Below are positions 43,235 to 52,226 of a stretch of 64,000 nucleotides of DNA, one piece after another (within the stretch, counting starts at the first letter, position 1; the number at the start of each line of letters is the position of its first letter). The notes under the pieces were generated by a model. The model had not been told where the DNA came from, ran no database searches, and worked only from the letters and a program-made list of their open reading frames with translations. Source of the DNA: Flavobacterium glycines (GTDB lineage: Bacteria > Bacteroidota > Bacteroidia > Flavobacteriales > Flavobacteriaceae); the NCBI RefSeq assembly GCF_900100165.1, contig NZ_FNEO01000006.1, positions 1-64,000 of the forward strand, given 5' to 3'. A program made the translations under genes and the position numbers.

Positions 43235-44077
43235 TTATTCAAAAAGGAACTGATATACTTTCTGGTATAACTCTTCTCCGTGAAGACTGTGTCCCAAACC
43301 TTTGGTTTCAATAAAAACGGCATCTTGCCAGGAACTGGCTATTTTTTTTGCTTCTTCAAATAATACGATGGTGTCTTCGGTGTCATGGGCAATGAGTCCT
43401 TTGGTTTTTATTTTGGAAGCAAATAGTTTTCCTGAAAAATGTTCTAATTCGAGATTAAAAACTTTGAGGTAATGATTTTCTAGTTCTTTCGATATTTTAG
43501 CGTTCAAACTTAATAGACTGATGTAATTGTTAAGAATGATTTTGAAATCACTTGGAGAACCTAAAATAACGATTTTCTCAATGTTGTTGTTTTGGTAAGT
43601 AGATTGATAATAAAGGCAGGTTTTTCCCCCTAAAGAATGACCAATAAGGTATTTAGGATTGAATTTCTGGACAATAATGTCAATAAAAGCGGCATATTGC
43701 GGAATATTGAATTCTTTGCCGCTGGATAATCCATGAGCGGGAGCATCGATTGCAATAATGGTACTGCCGGATTTTTTTAAGTGAATTAAAAGTTTTTCCC
43801 AACGCGAAGCATTGCTTTCCCAACCGTGTACTAATAAAATAACGTTTTCATTTCCCTGCCAGGTATAACTCTGGAATTGTTGTCCCTGATAGTGGTAGGT
43901 CTCTTTTTGAGTATCACGAAGGATTTCAGGGAGCTTGTCTTTGTCTAATCTCCCATCTCGCGGTTCACTAAAAATAGCATAAGCGAGTTGGCTGGCTTTA
44001 TCAGGTAAGATATAGCTTAGAATATTTATGTAAAAACCAATGGTTTTGGTAAAAAGAAAATAAAGTGCTTTTTTCAT
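43235..44077 (-). CDS. Alpha/beta hydrolase
   Basis: The 280-residue protein has the alpha/beta hydrolase pattern: VILLVHGWESNASRW (oxyanion/HG motif), IAIDAPAHGLSSG, nucleophile elbow LIGHSLGGKTC with Ser at the centre, acid region LIAHDTEDTIV, and catalytic His in KGLGHSLHGEEL. The N-terminus has a hydrophobic stretch (LYFLFTKTIGFYINILSYI) that may anchor it to the membrane. The substrate cannot be guessed. It is the next gene after the coiled-coil protein gene on the minus strand, separated by a terminator. Confidence 0.88.
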   Translation of the reverse strand: MKKALYFLFTKTIGFYINILSYILPDKASQLAYAIFSEPRDGRLDKDKLPEILRDTQKETYHYQGQQFQSYTWQGNENVILLVHGWESNASRWEKLLIHLKKSGSTIIAIDAPAHGLSSGKEFNIPQYAAFIDIIVQKFNPKYLIGHSLGGKTCLYYQSTYQNNNIEKIVILGSPSDFKIILNNYISLLSLNAKISKELENHYLKVFNLELEHFSGKLFASKIKTKGLIAHDTEDTIVLFEEAKKIASSWQDAVFIETKGLGHSLHGEELYQKVYQFLFE

Positions 44078-44080
44078 AAT

Positions 44081-44109
44081 AAAAAAGTCCCGATGGTTAA
44101 TCGGGACTT
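44081..44109 (-). terminator. terminator of the coiled-coil protein gene
   Basis: On the minus strand a 10-bp stem (AAGTCCCGAT with ATCGGGACTT, 44085-44094 and 44100-44109) is followed by a U run. It lies 9 nt after the stop codon of the gene at 44118. Confidence 0.8.
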
Positions 44110-44117
44110 AAATATAA

Positions 44118-44897
44118 TTAAATACTTGCGAATAAGTTTTCCATTTTTTCTTTTTCTTCTTCAGCTAAGCTACTGTCAACTAAAATTCTTCCTGAATGCT
44201 CATCGATGATGATTTTTTTTCTGGAAGCAATCTCCACCTGAGTTTGTGGAGGAATAGTGAAGAAAGAACCTGCAGAAGCTCCTCTTTCGATAGATACTAC
44301 TGCTAATCCGTTACGAACACTTGAACGAATTCTTTTGTAAGCAGCTAATAATCTTTCTTCGATTTGCTCTTGGAATTCTGCTGACTTTTGAGTTAGGTAT
44401 TCTTCTTCCTTAGCAGTTTCTGCCATGATATCATCTAATTCTAATTTTTTATGTTTTAGATGATTTGACTTTAATTCTAATTTCTCTTTAGATTGAGCAA
44501 TAATCTCTTTTTTGTGTTCGATTGAAGCTTTCATTTCTTTCATTTGCTTTTCAGCTAATTGAATTTCAAGCTCTTGGAATTCGATTTCTTTAGTTAAAGA
44601 GTTGAATTCTCTGTTGTTACGAACGCTTTCCTGTTGTTTAGTATATTTTTTGATAGCCTCTTTGTGCTCGTCGATGCTATTCTTTTTAGCTTTAATTTGC
44701 TCTTCAATTACTTCAAGCTCCGCTTTTAGTTTTTCAGAACGAGTGCTTAAACCAGCAACTTCATCTTCTAAATCTTCCACTTCAAGAGGAAGTTCTCCTC
44801 TTACATTTCTAATTTCGTCAATTCTAGAGTCGATCAATTGTAAATCGTAGATGGCTCTTAACTTGTCCTCAACACTTAATTCTTTCGTATTAGTCAT
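44118..44897 (-). CDS. Zinc-ribbon family coiled-coil protein lacking its zinc-binding cysteines
   Basis: The 259-residue protein begins LSVEDKLRAIYDLQLIDSRIDEIRNVRGELPLEVEDLEDEV, the start of the CT398/zf-RING_7-like family, followed by a long coiled coil (about 40-190) and a C-terminal ribbon region GASAGSFFTIPPQTQVEIASRKKIIIDEHSGRILVD. In zinc-binding members the ribbon has two CxxC pairs; here they read ASAG and DEHS, and the protein contains no cysteine at all. The family is poorly understood. It lies directly downstream of the Nif3-like gene, 9 nt apart, as is common in Bacteroidota. Confidence 0.88.
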   Translation of the reverse strand: MTNTKELSVEDKLRAIYDLQLIDSRIDEIRNVRGELPLEVEDLEDEVAGLSTRSEKLKAELEVIEEQIKAKKNSIDEHKEAIKKYTKQQESVRNNREFNSLTKEIEFQELEIQLAEKQMKEMKASIEHKKEIIAQSKEKLELKSNHLKHKKLELDDIMAETAKEEEYLTQKSAEFQEQIEERLLAAYKRIRSSVRNGLAVVSIERGASAGSFFTIPPQTQVEIASRKKIIIDEHSGRILVDSSLAEEEKEKMENLFASI

Positions 44898-44906
44898 ATT
44901 TATATT

Positions 44907-46001
44907 CTATAAGTACTTAACTGGATTTGTATTTTCTTCTGATAAAATGATGGCAAAATTAAGGATTTTTTTCCTAAGAAAATCAACAATATAATTTTTT
45001 GTATAGCGTTCACTTTCAAAATGTCCAATATCTGCTAAAATTAATTGATTTTCGGCCTCATAAAACTGATGGTATTTTAAATCGGCAGTCAAAAATGCAT
45101 CGGCTCCGGCCTGAATAGCGTTTTTTATGGCAAAACTTCCTGAACCTCCCAACACAGCTACTTTTTGGATTTTTTTGCCCAAAAATGTAGAATGACGAAT
45201 ACCATCTGCCTGCATTTTTTCTTGTACCATGAGCAAAAAGTCTTTTTCATCCATAGGATTTTCCAGTTCGCCTATCATTCCTAAACCAATATTTTGATGT
45301 GCATTTTGCAAATCATAAATTTCATAAGCCACTTCTTCGTAAACGTGGTTTTTAAAAAGTGCTTTTAGAATTTTGGATTGCAAATATTTTTCGAAAGTGA
45401 CTTCGATTTTGATTTCATCGCTTTCTACAAATTCAAAGCGTTCGCCAATTTCGGGATTGCTGTCTTCGTTGCCCATATAAGTCCCAATTCCTTTAGAATT
45501 AAAACTGCAATCTTCATAATTACCTATTTTTCCTGCTCCGGCATCAAATAAAGCATTGCGTAATTTTTCCGCATTTTCAGGAATCGTATAAGTGATTAAT
45601 TTTCGAATAAAATTCTGCTTCGGAATCAATATTCTGGTTTTTGTCAATCCGAGTGCATCACAAACTATTTTGTTCACCCCTTCTTTATGATTGTCCAGAG
45701 CAGTGTGAACGGCATAAATGGCAATATCGTTTTTGATGGCCTTAAGTAGTGAGCGTTCCACATAATTTTTGCCTGTAATTTTCTTTAAACCCGAAAATAA
45801 AATAGGATGGAAGCAAACCACCAGATTGCATTTTTTTGCAATAGCTTCGTCAATAACATTTTCTAAAGCATCATGACAAACTAAAACGCCAGTGGCTTCG
45901 GTATTTTGGTCGCCAACTAATAAACCAACGTTGTCAAAATCCTCAGCATAGGCAAGCGGAGCCATTTCTTCGAGAACAGAAAGAATTTCTTTTATTTTCA
46001 T
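44907..46001 (-). CDS. Nif3-like dinuclear metal centre protein
   Basis: The 364-residue protein has the Nif3 fold with an inserted central domain (about 130-240). Metal-ligand motifs are visible: HPILFSGLKKITGKNYVE, AVHTALDNHKEGVN (His and Asp), and LADIGHFESERYTK (His and Glu) near the C-terminus. The N-terminal LEEMAPLAYAEDFDNVGLLVGD is typical. Members form toroidal hexamers. They have been annotated as GTP cyclohydrolase I type 2, but the true substrate is uncertain. It is followed by the coiled-coil gene in the same orientation. Confidence 0.92.
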   Translation of the reverse strand: MKIKEILSVLEEMAPLAYAEDFDNVGLLVGDQNTEATGVLVCHDALENVIDEAIAKKCNLVVCFHPILFSGLKKITGKNYVERSLLKAIKNDIAIYAVHTALDNHKEGVNKIVCDALGLTKTRILIPKQNFIRKLITYTIPENAEKLRNALFDAGAGKIGNYEDCSFNSKGIGTYMGNEDSNPEIGERFEFVESDEIKIEVTFEKYLQSKILKALFKNHVYEEVAYEIYDLQNAHQNIGLGMIGELENPMDEKDFLLMVQEKMQADGIRHSTFLGKKIQKVAVLGGSGSFAIKNAIQAGADAFLTADLKYHQFYEAENQLILADIGHFESERYTKNYIVDFLRKKILNFAIILSEENTNPVKYL

Positions 46002-46076
46002 GATTTTGGTTTTTTAGCTTAAACAAATTAACGAATAAACAAATCAACTTTAAAATAAAAAATATACTTTCGTAAT

Positions 46077-47102
46077 ATGAATTTACTTCGAAAAATACTT
46101 TTTCCTTTCGCTATTTTATATGGATTGGTAACAGCCATCCGGAATTTTCTTTTTGATAAAGGAATTTTAAAATCCTATGCTTTTGATTTACCAATAATTG
46201 CGGTTGGAAATTTATCGGTAGGAGGAACAGGAAAAACGCCTCAAATAGAATATTTAATTCGTTTACTTTCTACAAAATACAAAGTAGCTACTTTAAGTCG
46301 TGGTTATAAACGAAAATCAGAAGGTTTTGTTTTGGCTGATGCCAATGTAAATGCCGAAATTTTAGGTGATGAACCGTTTCAGTTTTTTCAAAAATTCCCA
46401 AATATTCAGGTTGCTGTAGATGCCAATAGAAAGAATGGTATTGAGCAATTACTTTCGAAAAATCCAAAACCGGAAGTGATTTTGCTAGATGATGCGTACC
46501 AGCACCGAAAAGTAAAAGCGGGATTTTATATTTTGCTGACCGCTTATGGTGATATCTATGCCGATGATTTTATTTTGCCAACGGGAAATTTGAGAGAAAG
46601 CAGAAGCGGAGCTCGTAGAGCTGATGTAGTTGTGGTTACTAAATGTCCGCCAAATCTTTCGGAAGCTGAGCAACTTTTGATAAAAAACAAATTAAAATTG
46701 GCTGTAAATCAGCAGTTGTACTTTAGTTGTATAGCCTATGATGATTGTATTTATTCAGAAAACAGCAAGATTGAGCTAAGCGAAATAAGGGAAGAACAAA
46801 AACTGCTTTTGGCAGGAATTGCTAAGCCCGAACCTTTTTTTGCTCATTTAAAAAATGCGAATGATCCCTGTTTGACTTTTCCGGATCATCATCATTTTTC
46901 TGAGAATGATATTCAGGAAATTATAGTTAAGGCTCAGGATGCAATTATTATTACTACCGAAAAAGATTATGTTCGACTGAAGGGAAGTTTGCCTGTTGAA
47001 CAGCTTTTTTATTTGCCAATCCAAAGTAAGTTTCTTTCAGGAAAAGCAACATTTGATAAAAAAATTAAAGATTATGTGGGAGCTAGTACAAGAGACCGTT
47101 AG
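46077..47102 (+). CDS. lpxK: Tetraacyldisaccharide 4'-kinase
   Basis: LpxK adds the 4'-phosphate to lipid A precursor at the inner membrane, using ATP. The 341-residue protein has an N-terminal membrane-associated helix (LFPFAILYGLVTAIRNFLF), the P-loop NLSVGGTGKTPQIEYL, SRGYKRKSEGF, GDEPFQFFQKFP, VILLDDAYQHRKVK and GNLRESRSGARRADVVVVTKCP. The C-terminal domain carries TFPDHHHFSENDI. Its last 29 bases overlap the start of the purine nucleoside phosphorylase gene, so the two are probably translated in a coupled way. Confidence 0.95.
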   Translation: MNLLRKILFPFAILYGLVTAIRNFLFDKGILKSYAFDLPIIAVGNLSVGGTGKTPQIEYLIRLLSTKYKVATLSRGYKRKSEGFVLADANVNAEILGDEPFQFFQKFPNIQVAVDANRKNGIEQLLSKNPKPEVILLDDAYQHRKVKAGFYILLTAYGDIYADDFILPTGNLRESRSGARRADVVVVTKCPPNLSEAEQLLIKNKLKLAVNQQLYFSCIAYDDCIYSENSKIELSEIREEQKLLLAGIAKPEPFFAHLKNANDPCLTFPDHHHFSENDIQEIIVKAQDAIIITTEKDYVRLKGSLPVEQLFYLPIQSKFLSGKATFDKKIKDYVGASTRDR

Positions 47103-47886
47103 TTATATCAAAGAGAAAACTCGTTTTACTCCGGAATTCGGTGTAATATTAGGCTCGGGCTTGGGTAATTTTACCGAAGATATTCAGATTGAATATGTAT
47201 TGCCTTATAGTGAAATTCCAAATTTTCCTGTATCTACTGTTCAGGGACATAAAGGCGCTTTGGTTTTTGGAACTATTGGAGAGAAAAAAGTGGTGGCCAT
47301 GCAAGGTCGCTTTCATTATTATGAAGGTTATTCGATGCAGGAAGTTACTTTTCCGGTGCGTGTAATGAAATATTTGGGAATTAGTAAATTGATTGTTTCC
47401 AATGCTTCGGGCGGTGTGAATCCTAAATATAAAGTAGGGGATATTGTTCTTATTAACGATCATATTAATTTGGTTCCGGAGCATCCTTTGCGCGGAAAAA
47501 ATGACGAGCGTTTTGGACCAAGATTCGTAAACATGAGCGAACCTTATTCTAAAAAAATGATTGCTCTTGCGAAAGAATTGGCACAAAAAAATAACATAGA
47601 AGTTAAAGACGGAATTTATTTGGGTTTACAAGGCCCAACTTTTGAAACCTTAGCCGAATACAGAATGGTAAAAATTCTGGGAGCGGATTGTGTAGGAATG
47701 TCTACTGTTCCTGAAGTTATCGTGGCACGTCATATGGATTTGGAAACTTTTGGAATTTCTGTAATTACAGATATGGGAGACGAAGGAAGTATCGAGGCTA
47801 TTTCGCACGATGAGGTTTTAGAAGCAGCCAGAAAAGCAGAACCTAAGGTGAGAATGTTGATTAAAGATTTGATATTGAACGTTTAG
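47074..47886 (+). CDS. Purine-nucleoside phosphorylase
   Basis: This enzyme splits inosine or guanosine with phosphate to the base and ribose-1-phosphate. The 270-residue protein shows the trimeric PNP family: FGVILGSGLGNFTEDI, IPNFPVSTVQGHKGALVFG, GRFHYYEGYSMQEVTFPVRVMKYLGI, VSNASGGVNPKYKVGDIVLINDHINLV, and GLQGPTFETLAEYRMVKILGADCVGMSTVPEVIVA. ATG at 47074 (MWELVQETV) is chosen, since the longer frame lies inside lpxK. The gene overlaps lpxK by 29 nt and its stop codon overlaps that of the convergent kinase gene by four bases. Confidence 0.94.
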   Translation: MWELVQETVSYIKEKTRFTPEFGVILGSGLGNFTEDIQIEYVLPYSEIPNFPVSTVQGHKGALVFGTIGEKKVVAMQGRFHYYEGYSMQEVTFPVRVMKYLGISKLIVSNASGGVNPKYKVGDIVLINDHINLVPEHPLRGKNDERFGPRFVNMSEPYSKKMIALAKELAQKNNIEVKDGIYLGLQGPTFETLAEYRMVKILGADCVGMSTVPEVIVARHMDLETFGISVITDMGDEGSIEAISHDEVLEAARKAEPKVRMLIKDLILNV

Positions 47887-50066
47887 TTAGCTAAATGCTT
47901 GGATAAAATTAGATAGAAGTCGTTCGGTATAAAAGGTTTGGTAATAACGTCATTCATCCCAAAAGACAGTAGCATTTCTCTATTTTCGTTTAAAGAAATA
48001 GCTGTCATTGCAATGATAGGGGTAGTGGTATCAAATTTTCGAATTTCCTGAGTAGCAATAGTTCCGTTGATACCTGGTAGATGAACATCCATAAGGACTA
48101 AATCGAATTTATTGTTTTTAATAACTTCAATGGCTTCTTCACCGTTGTCAATTACTTCACAGTGAATCTCTCTGTTTTCAAGCATTCGTTTAGTAATCAT
48201 TTGGTTGATTTTGTTGTCTTCAACCACTAAGATGTTTTTGCCTTTTATTTTAGAGAGATCAAAAGTAATTTCATTTTGAGGCTTTAATTCAATTTGGTCT
48301 TTAGCTGTTGTTAATTTCAAATCAAAGGAGAAAGCAGAGCCTTCGCCAACATTACTTTTTAAATGGATTTCGCTGCCTAATAGGTTTATGAGTTTTTTTA
48401 CGATTGTTAATCCTAAACCGGTACCTCCGTATTTTCGGTTGATTTCGGTTGAACCCTGAGAGAAACTCTCAAAAACACTTTCTAATTTTTCTTCCGGAAT
48501 TCCAATTCCTGTGTCTTTGATTTCGAAAGATACAATAGCGGCTTGGTCTTCCAAAGATTTTAGTTTTGCTACAATGCTTACTTTTCCATTCTTGGTAAAT
48601 TTAAGCGCATTGTTGATTAGATTCATGAAAATTTGCGATAATCGAATTGGGTCTCCAATTAAATTATTTGGAATTTGGGAATCAAAATCCAGAATGAATT
48701 CATTTTTGTTTTTGGTTGCAATTTCAATTAAGGAGTTTCTGATATCCTCTAATAGCTTTTTAAGATTAAAATGGATGTGTTCTAACTCAATTTTATTCGA
48801 ATCAATTTTATTGATTTCAAGGATATCATTGATAAAAGCGGTCAGATAATTCCCGGAATATTGTAACGAACTAAGATAGTGTAATTGGGATTTTTTGGGT
48901 TTTTCTTCTAATAAGAGATGTGTGATTCCATTGATGGCGTTCAGCGGAGTTCGTAATTCGTGACTTACGGTAGAAAGAAATTCAGCTCTGGCATTAGAGG
49001 CTTTTTCTGCTTTTTCTTTGGCAATTATAAGTTCGTTATTTTTTTCCTGTAAAAGTAGATTTGTTTTCTTTTTAATATTATTGTTTTTGTACAGGGAAAA
49101 GCTTAATAATGAAAGAATTGCAATGAGTGCAATGGATAAATAATTGATTAATCGGGAGAATTTGTCTGTTCGTTCCTGATCTTTTTTCTTTTTTTCTGTG
49201 CGGGCTAAAGTAAGTTTTCTTTGGTTTTCTTTAAAAGTTTCATAGTCGTTTATCCCTAACTTTTCATTGTTAGAAATTGCAATATTTTCTTTTAAATTCA
49301 GGTGTAGTTTTAAATAGGAATAAGCATTGCTCTTGTCCAGCATTTTTTCATATGTACGACTGATGGCAAGTAAAATATTGGATTTTTGTTCTAAATTTTG
49401 ATTTTTAGCGTTTAAATTTAAGGCTTTGTTAAAATAACTCAGCGCTAAGTTGTTGAGGTTTTTTTGTTCTTCAATGAGTCCCATTTGAAACAAAGCTTCG
49501 GCTTTAGTATCAAGAAAATTTGGAGTGTCCGGTTTAGAAATAATACTGTTTAAACGAACAGAAGCTAAGTCTGGTTTTTTTGTAACCCGATCAATAATTG
49601 CCTTTTGAAGAATAATTAAATCGTCATTATCTTTAATTTGTAATGCTTTTGAAATTTCAGCCGATTTATAAATACTGATTTTAGCTGCTGTAAAATTAGA
49701 GTCTTTTATATGACTTAGTCCCAGATAATAAAAAGCTTTAGCATATTCTGCAGTTGGGCTTATTGATTTGAAAAGATTGATGCTTTCGGTTAATTTTTCG
49801 ATAGCATCATCATATTTTTTTAGGTTATAGTAGAGCTTACCTAATTTAGCTGTTTGAATGGCCTGATCTGTTGTATTTGAATGTTCTTGGGCATAATCAA
49901 TAGCTTTTTGGGTAAACAAAAAAGCATCTTTGTACTTATTTGTTTTAATATTCGCATTAGCCAGATTATTGTAATGGCTAATGCTGTCTGTTTCTGCTAT
50001 TTGAGAGTACAGAACTGAATTAAATAAAAAAACTAAAATCAGAAAAAAATTGATTTGTAATTTCAT
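47883..50066 (-). CDS. TPR-containing hybrid histidine kinase
   Basis: The 727-residue protein has a signal peptide, a periplasmic TPR-like helical region (about 30-290), one membrane helix (LSIALIAILSLLSFSLY), a coiled linker, HisKA with phosphoacceptor His in STVSHELRTPLNAINGI, HATPase with LMNLINNALKF, DTGIGIPEEK and YGGTGLGLTIV, and a receiver domain with Asp in LVLMDVHLPGINGT. No DNA-binding output is present. The stop codon overlaps the PNP stop by 4 bases on the other strand. It is close behind the GAPDH gene on the minus strand, 4 nt apart. Confidence 0.93.
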   Translation of the reverse strand: MKLQINFFLILVFLFNSVLYSQIAETDSISHYNNLANANIKTNKYKDAFLFTQKAIDYAQEHSNTTDQAIQTAKLGKLYYNLKKYDDAIEKLTESINLFKSISPTAEYAKAFYYLGLSHIKDSNFTAAKISIYKSAEISKALQIKDNDDLIILQKAIIDRVTKKPDLASVRLNSIISKPDTPNFLDTKAEALFQMGLIEEQKNLNNLALSYFNKALNLNAKNQNLEQKSNILLAISRTYEKMLDKSNAYSYLKLHLNLKENIAISNNEKLGINDYETFKENQRKLTLARTEKKKKDQERTDKFSRLINYLSIALIAILSLLSFSLYKNNNIKKKTNLLLQEKNNELIIAKEKAEKASNARAEFLSTVSHELRTPLNAINGITHLLLEEKPKKSQLHYLSSLQYSGNYLTAFINDILEINKIDSNKIELEHIHFNLKKLLEDIRNSLIEIATKNKNEFILDFDSQIPNNLIGDPIRLSQIFMNLINNALKFTKNGKVSIVAKLKSLEDQAAIVSFEIKDTGIGIPEEKLESVFESFSQGSTEINRKYGGTGLGLTIVKKLINLLGSEIHLKSNVGEGSAFSFDLKLTTAKDQIELKPQNEITFDLSKIKGKNILVVEDNKINQMITKRMLENREIHCEVIDNGEEAIEVIKNNKFDLVLMDVHLPGINGTIATQEIRKFDTTTPIIAMTAISLNENREMLLSFGMNDVITKPFIPNDFYLILSKHLAN

Positions 50067-50070
50067 TCAG

Positions 50071-51069
50071 TTAATTAGGTTTGGTCAAAAGTATTAAATC
50101 TATTAAACGGGATGAATAACCAATTTCGTTGTCATACCATCCTACTACTTTTACCATTTTATCAATAACTGAAGTAAGTTGGGCATCAAATAAGCAGGAA
50201 TTTCTGTTTCCTACAATATCAACTGATACGATTGGGTCTTCGGTGTAATCGAGTATTCCTTTTAGTTCATTTTGCGAAGCTAATTTAAAAGCTTCATTAA
50301 TTTCTTCAATAGATACTGCTTTTTTAACATTAAAAGTAATGTCGGTAAGCGAGCCATCCGGAACAGGAACACGGATTCCACATCCGCCAATTTTGCCCTC
50401 TAATATAGGAAAAATTTTTGTTAGTGCTTTAGCCGCTCCTGTAGTTGTAGGAACAATAGACTGGCTGGCACCTCTGGCTCTTCGTAAATCCTTATGTGGC
50501 TGGTCGTGTAAACTTTGGTCAGTAGTAAAGGAATGGATAGTAGTGATATATGCTTGTTCAATTCCGCAAAGTTCATCGATTATTTTAATCATTGGAGCGG
50601 AATTGTTAGTGGTACAACTCGCATTAGAAATGATTTTTTCAGTACCGTCAAGAATATGTTCGTTGACACCTAAAACAACTGTTTTTATTGTGTCAACTTC
50701 TGATGGTGCCGAAAGAATTACTTTTTTAGCACCGGCAATAATGTGTTTGTTTAAGTCTTCGTAAGTTTTGAATTTTCCTGTGGATTCAATTACAAAATCG
50801 ATATTTAAATCTTTCCAGTTCAGGTCGGAAATATTTTTTTCGTGGAAAAATGCAAAATGCGTTCCATCAATTGAAAATCCTTTTTCATCTGCACTTACCG
50901 TTTGCGGTAAAACACCGTGAATACTGTCGTATTTGATTAGATGTGCCATCGTTTTAGTGTCGGCAATATCATTAATAGCAACAACTTCTATTTCAGGATG
51001 ATTTAAAAGTAGGCGAAACAGGTTTCGGCCAATTCGACCAAAACCATTGATGGCAATTCTTATTTTCAA
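50071..51069 (-). CDS. gap: Glyceraldehyde-3-phosphate dehydrogenase, type I
   Basis: GAPDH oxidises glyceraldehyde-3-phosphate with NAD+ and phosphate in glycolysis. The 332-residue protein has the nucleotide-binding start IRIAINGFGRIGRNLFR, the active-site Cys in ISNASCTTNNSAPMIK, the His in TTIHSFTTDQ, and the C-terminal KVVGWYDNEIGYSSRLIDL. In many GAPDHs the active-site loop reads CTTNCLAP; here it is CTTNNSAP, so the second Cys is replaced. Flavobacteria often have two GAPDH genes. An erythrose-4-phosphate or gluconeogenic role cannot be excluded. Confidence 0.93.
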   Translation of the reverse strand: MKIRIAINGFGRIGRNLFRLLLNHPEIEVVAINDIADTKTMAHLIKYDSIHGVLPQTVSADEKGFSIDGTHFAFFHEKNISDLNWKDLNIDFVIESTGKFKTYEDLNKHIIAGAKKVILSAPSEVDTIKTVVLGVNEHILDGTEKIISNASCTTNNSAPMIKIIDELCGIEQAYITTIHSFTTDQSLHDQPHKDLRRARGASQSIVPTTTGAAKALTKIFPILEGKIGGCGIRVPVPDGSLTDITFNVKKAVSIEEINEAFKLASQNELKGILDYTEDPIVSVDIVGNRNSCLFDAQLTSVIDKMVKVVGWYDNEIGYSSRLIDLILLTKPN

Positions 51070-51135
51070 GTTTCTTGTTTATTTGTTTAACTGTTTAATC
51101 GGTTAAGCAAATAAACGATTAACCGAATCAACTTT

Positions 51136-52035
51136 TTATAATATGTGTTTTTGTGCTTTGTATGAAGAACGAACTAAGGGTCCGCTTTCAACATGACGGA
51201 AACCTAATTCTAAACCAAATTGTTCATATCGGGCAAATTGTTCCGGTGTGATGAATTCCTTAACGGGTAAATGTTTTTTACTGGGCTGTAAGTATTGACC
51301 AATAGTGACTACATCTACATTAGCAGCACGTAAGTCTCTCATGGTTTGGAAAACTTCTTCTTCTTCTTCGCCCAGACCTAACATGATTCCTGATTTGGTT
51401 CTGTTGATTCCTTTTTCTTTTAAATAGCGTAATACTTCTAAACTTCGGTCGTATTTAGCCTGAATACGTACTTCACGAGTCAAACGGCGTACCGTTTCCA
51501 TGTTATGAGAAACCACTTCAGGATTTGCTTCCACAATACGATCAATATTTCTTTCGATTCCCTGAAAGTCCGGAATTAAAGTTTCAAGAGTTGTATTTGG
51601 GTTCATTCTGCGAATAGCTCTTACAGTTTCCATCCAAATGATAGAACCACCGTCTTTTAAATCGTCACGGTCAACACTGGTAATAACTGCATGTTTGATG
51701 TTCATGATTTTAATAGAACGGGCTACTTTTTCTGGTTCATCCCAGTCTACTGTTTCCGGACGACCTGTTTTTACACCGCAAAAGCCACAAGAACGCGTAC
51801 AAGTATTTCCTAAAATCATAAAGGTAGCGGTTCCTTCGCCCCAACATTCTCCCATATTAGGACAACTTCCCGAGGTACAAATAGTGTTTAGGCTGTATTT
51901 ATCAACCAGACCACGAAGTTCAGTATATTTTTTCCCGATAGGAAGTTTTACTTTTAACCATTTTGGTTTAGCGATGTTTGTTTCGGATAAGCCTTGGGTT
52001 CCAACTGCTGTGGTAGTATCTAAAGTAGTCTCCAT
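51136..52035 (-). CDS. lipA: Lipoyl synthase
   Basis: LipA is a radical SAM enzyme that inserts two sulphurs into octanoyl groups on lipoyl domains. The 299-residue protein has both iron-sulphur cluster motifs: the auxiliary [13 protein letters not shown] and the radical [11 protein letters not shown]. Also visible are [57 protein letters not shown] and the C-terminal RSSYKAQ. It would serve the lipoate-dependent enzymes of the glycine cleavage system and dehydrogenase complexes, for which gcvT and lpd are in the window. A perfect -7 box lies at 52054-52061. Confidence 0.97.
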   Translation of the reverse strand: METTLDTTTAVGTQGLSETNIAKPKWLKVKLPIGKKYTELRGLVDKYSLNTICTSGSCPNMGECWGEGTATFMILGNTCTRSCGFCGVKTGRPETVDWDEPEKVARSIKIMNIKHAVITSVDRDDLKDGGSIIWMETVRAIRRMNPNTTLETLIPDFQGIERNIDRIVEANPEVVSHNMETVRRLTREVRIQAKYDRSLEVLRYLKEKGINRTKSGIMLGLGEEEEEVFQTMRDLRAANVDVVTIGQYLQPSKKHLPVKEFITPEQFARYEQFGLELGFRHVESGPLVRSSYKAQKHIL

Positions 52036-52053
52036 AAATCAATTTTAAGGCTA

Positions 52054-52061
52054 CAAATATA
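52054..52061 (-). promoter_or_regulatory. -7 promoter box of lipA
   Basis: TATATTTG on the minus strand is a perfect TAnnTTTG box, 19 nt upstream of the lipA start codon. Confidence 0.55.
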
Positions 52062-52173
52062 CGGAATGTTGATTTAAAAAGAGCTGTTTTAAATGCAGTA
52101 GCTTATGGAGAGTTTTGTTAAAAAAAATAAAATGATTTTTAAAGTTGGTTTTGTAAGTGAATCCCCGTAAAAT

Positions 52174-52210
52174 AAAAAAAGCATTCGAATTAATGAATGC
52201 TTTTTTGTTT
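52174..52210 (-). terminator. tonB terminator
   Basis: GCATTC (52181-52186) pairs with GAATGC (52195-52200), flanked by A and T runs on both strands. It lies just beyond the tonB stop codon. Confidence 0.7.
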
Positions 52211-52226
52211 TTTATCAAAATCCATT

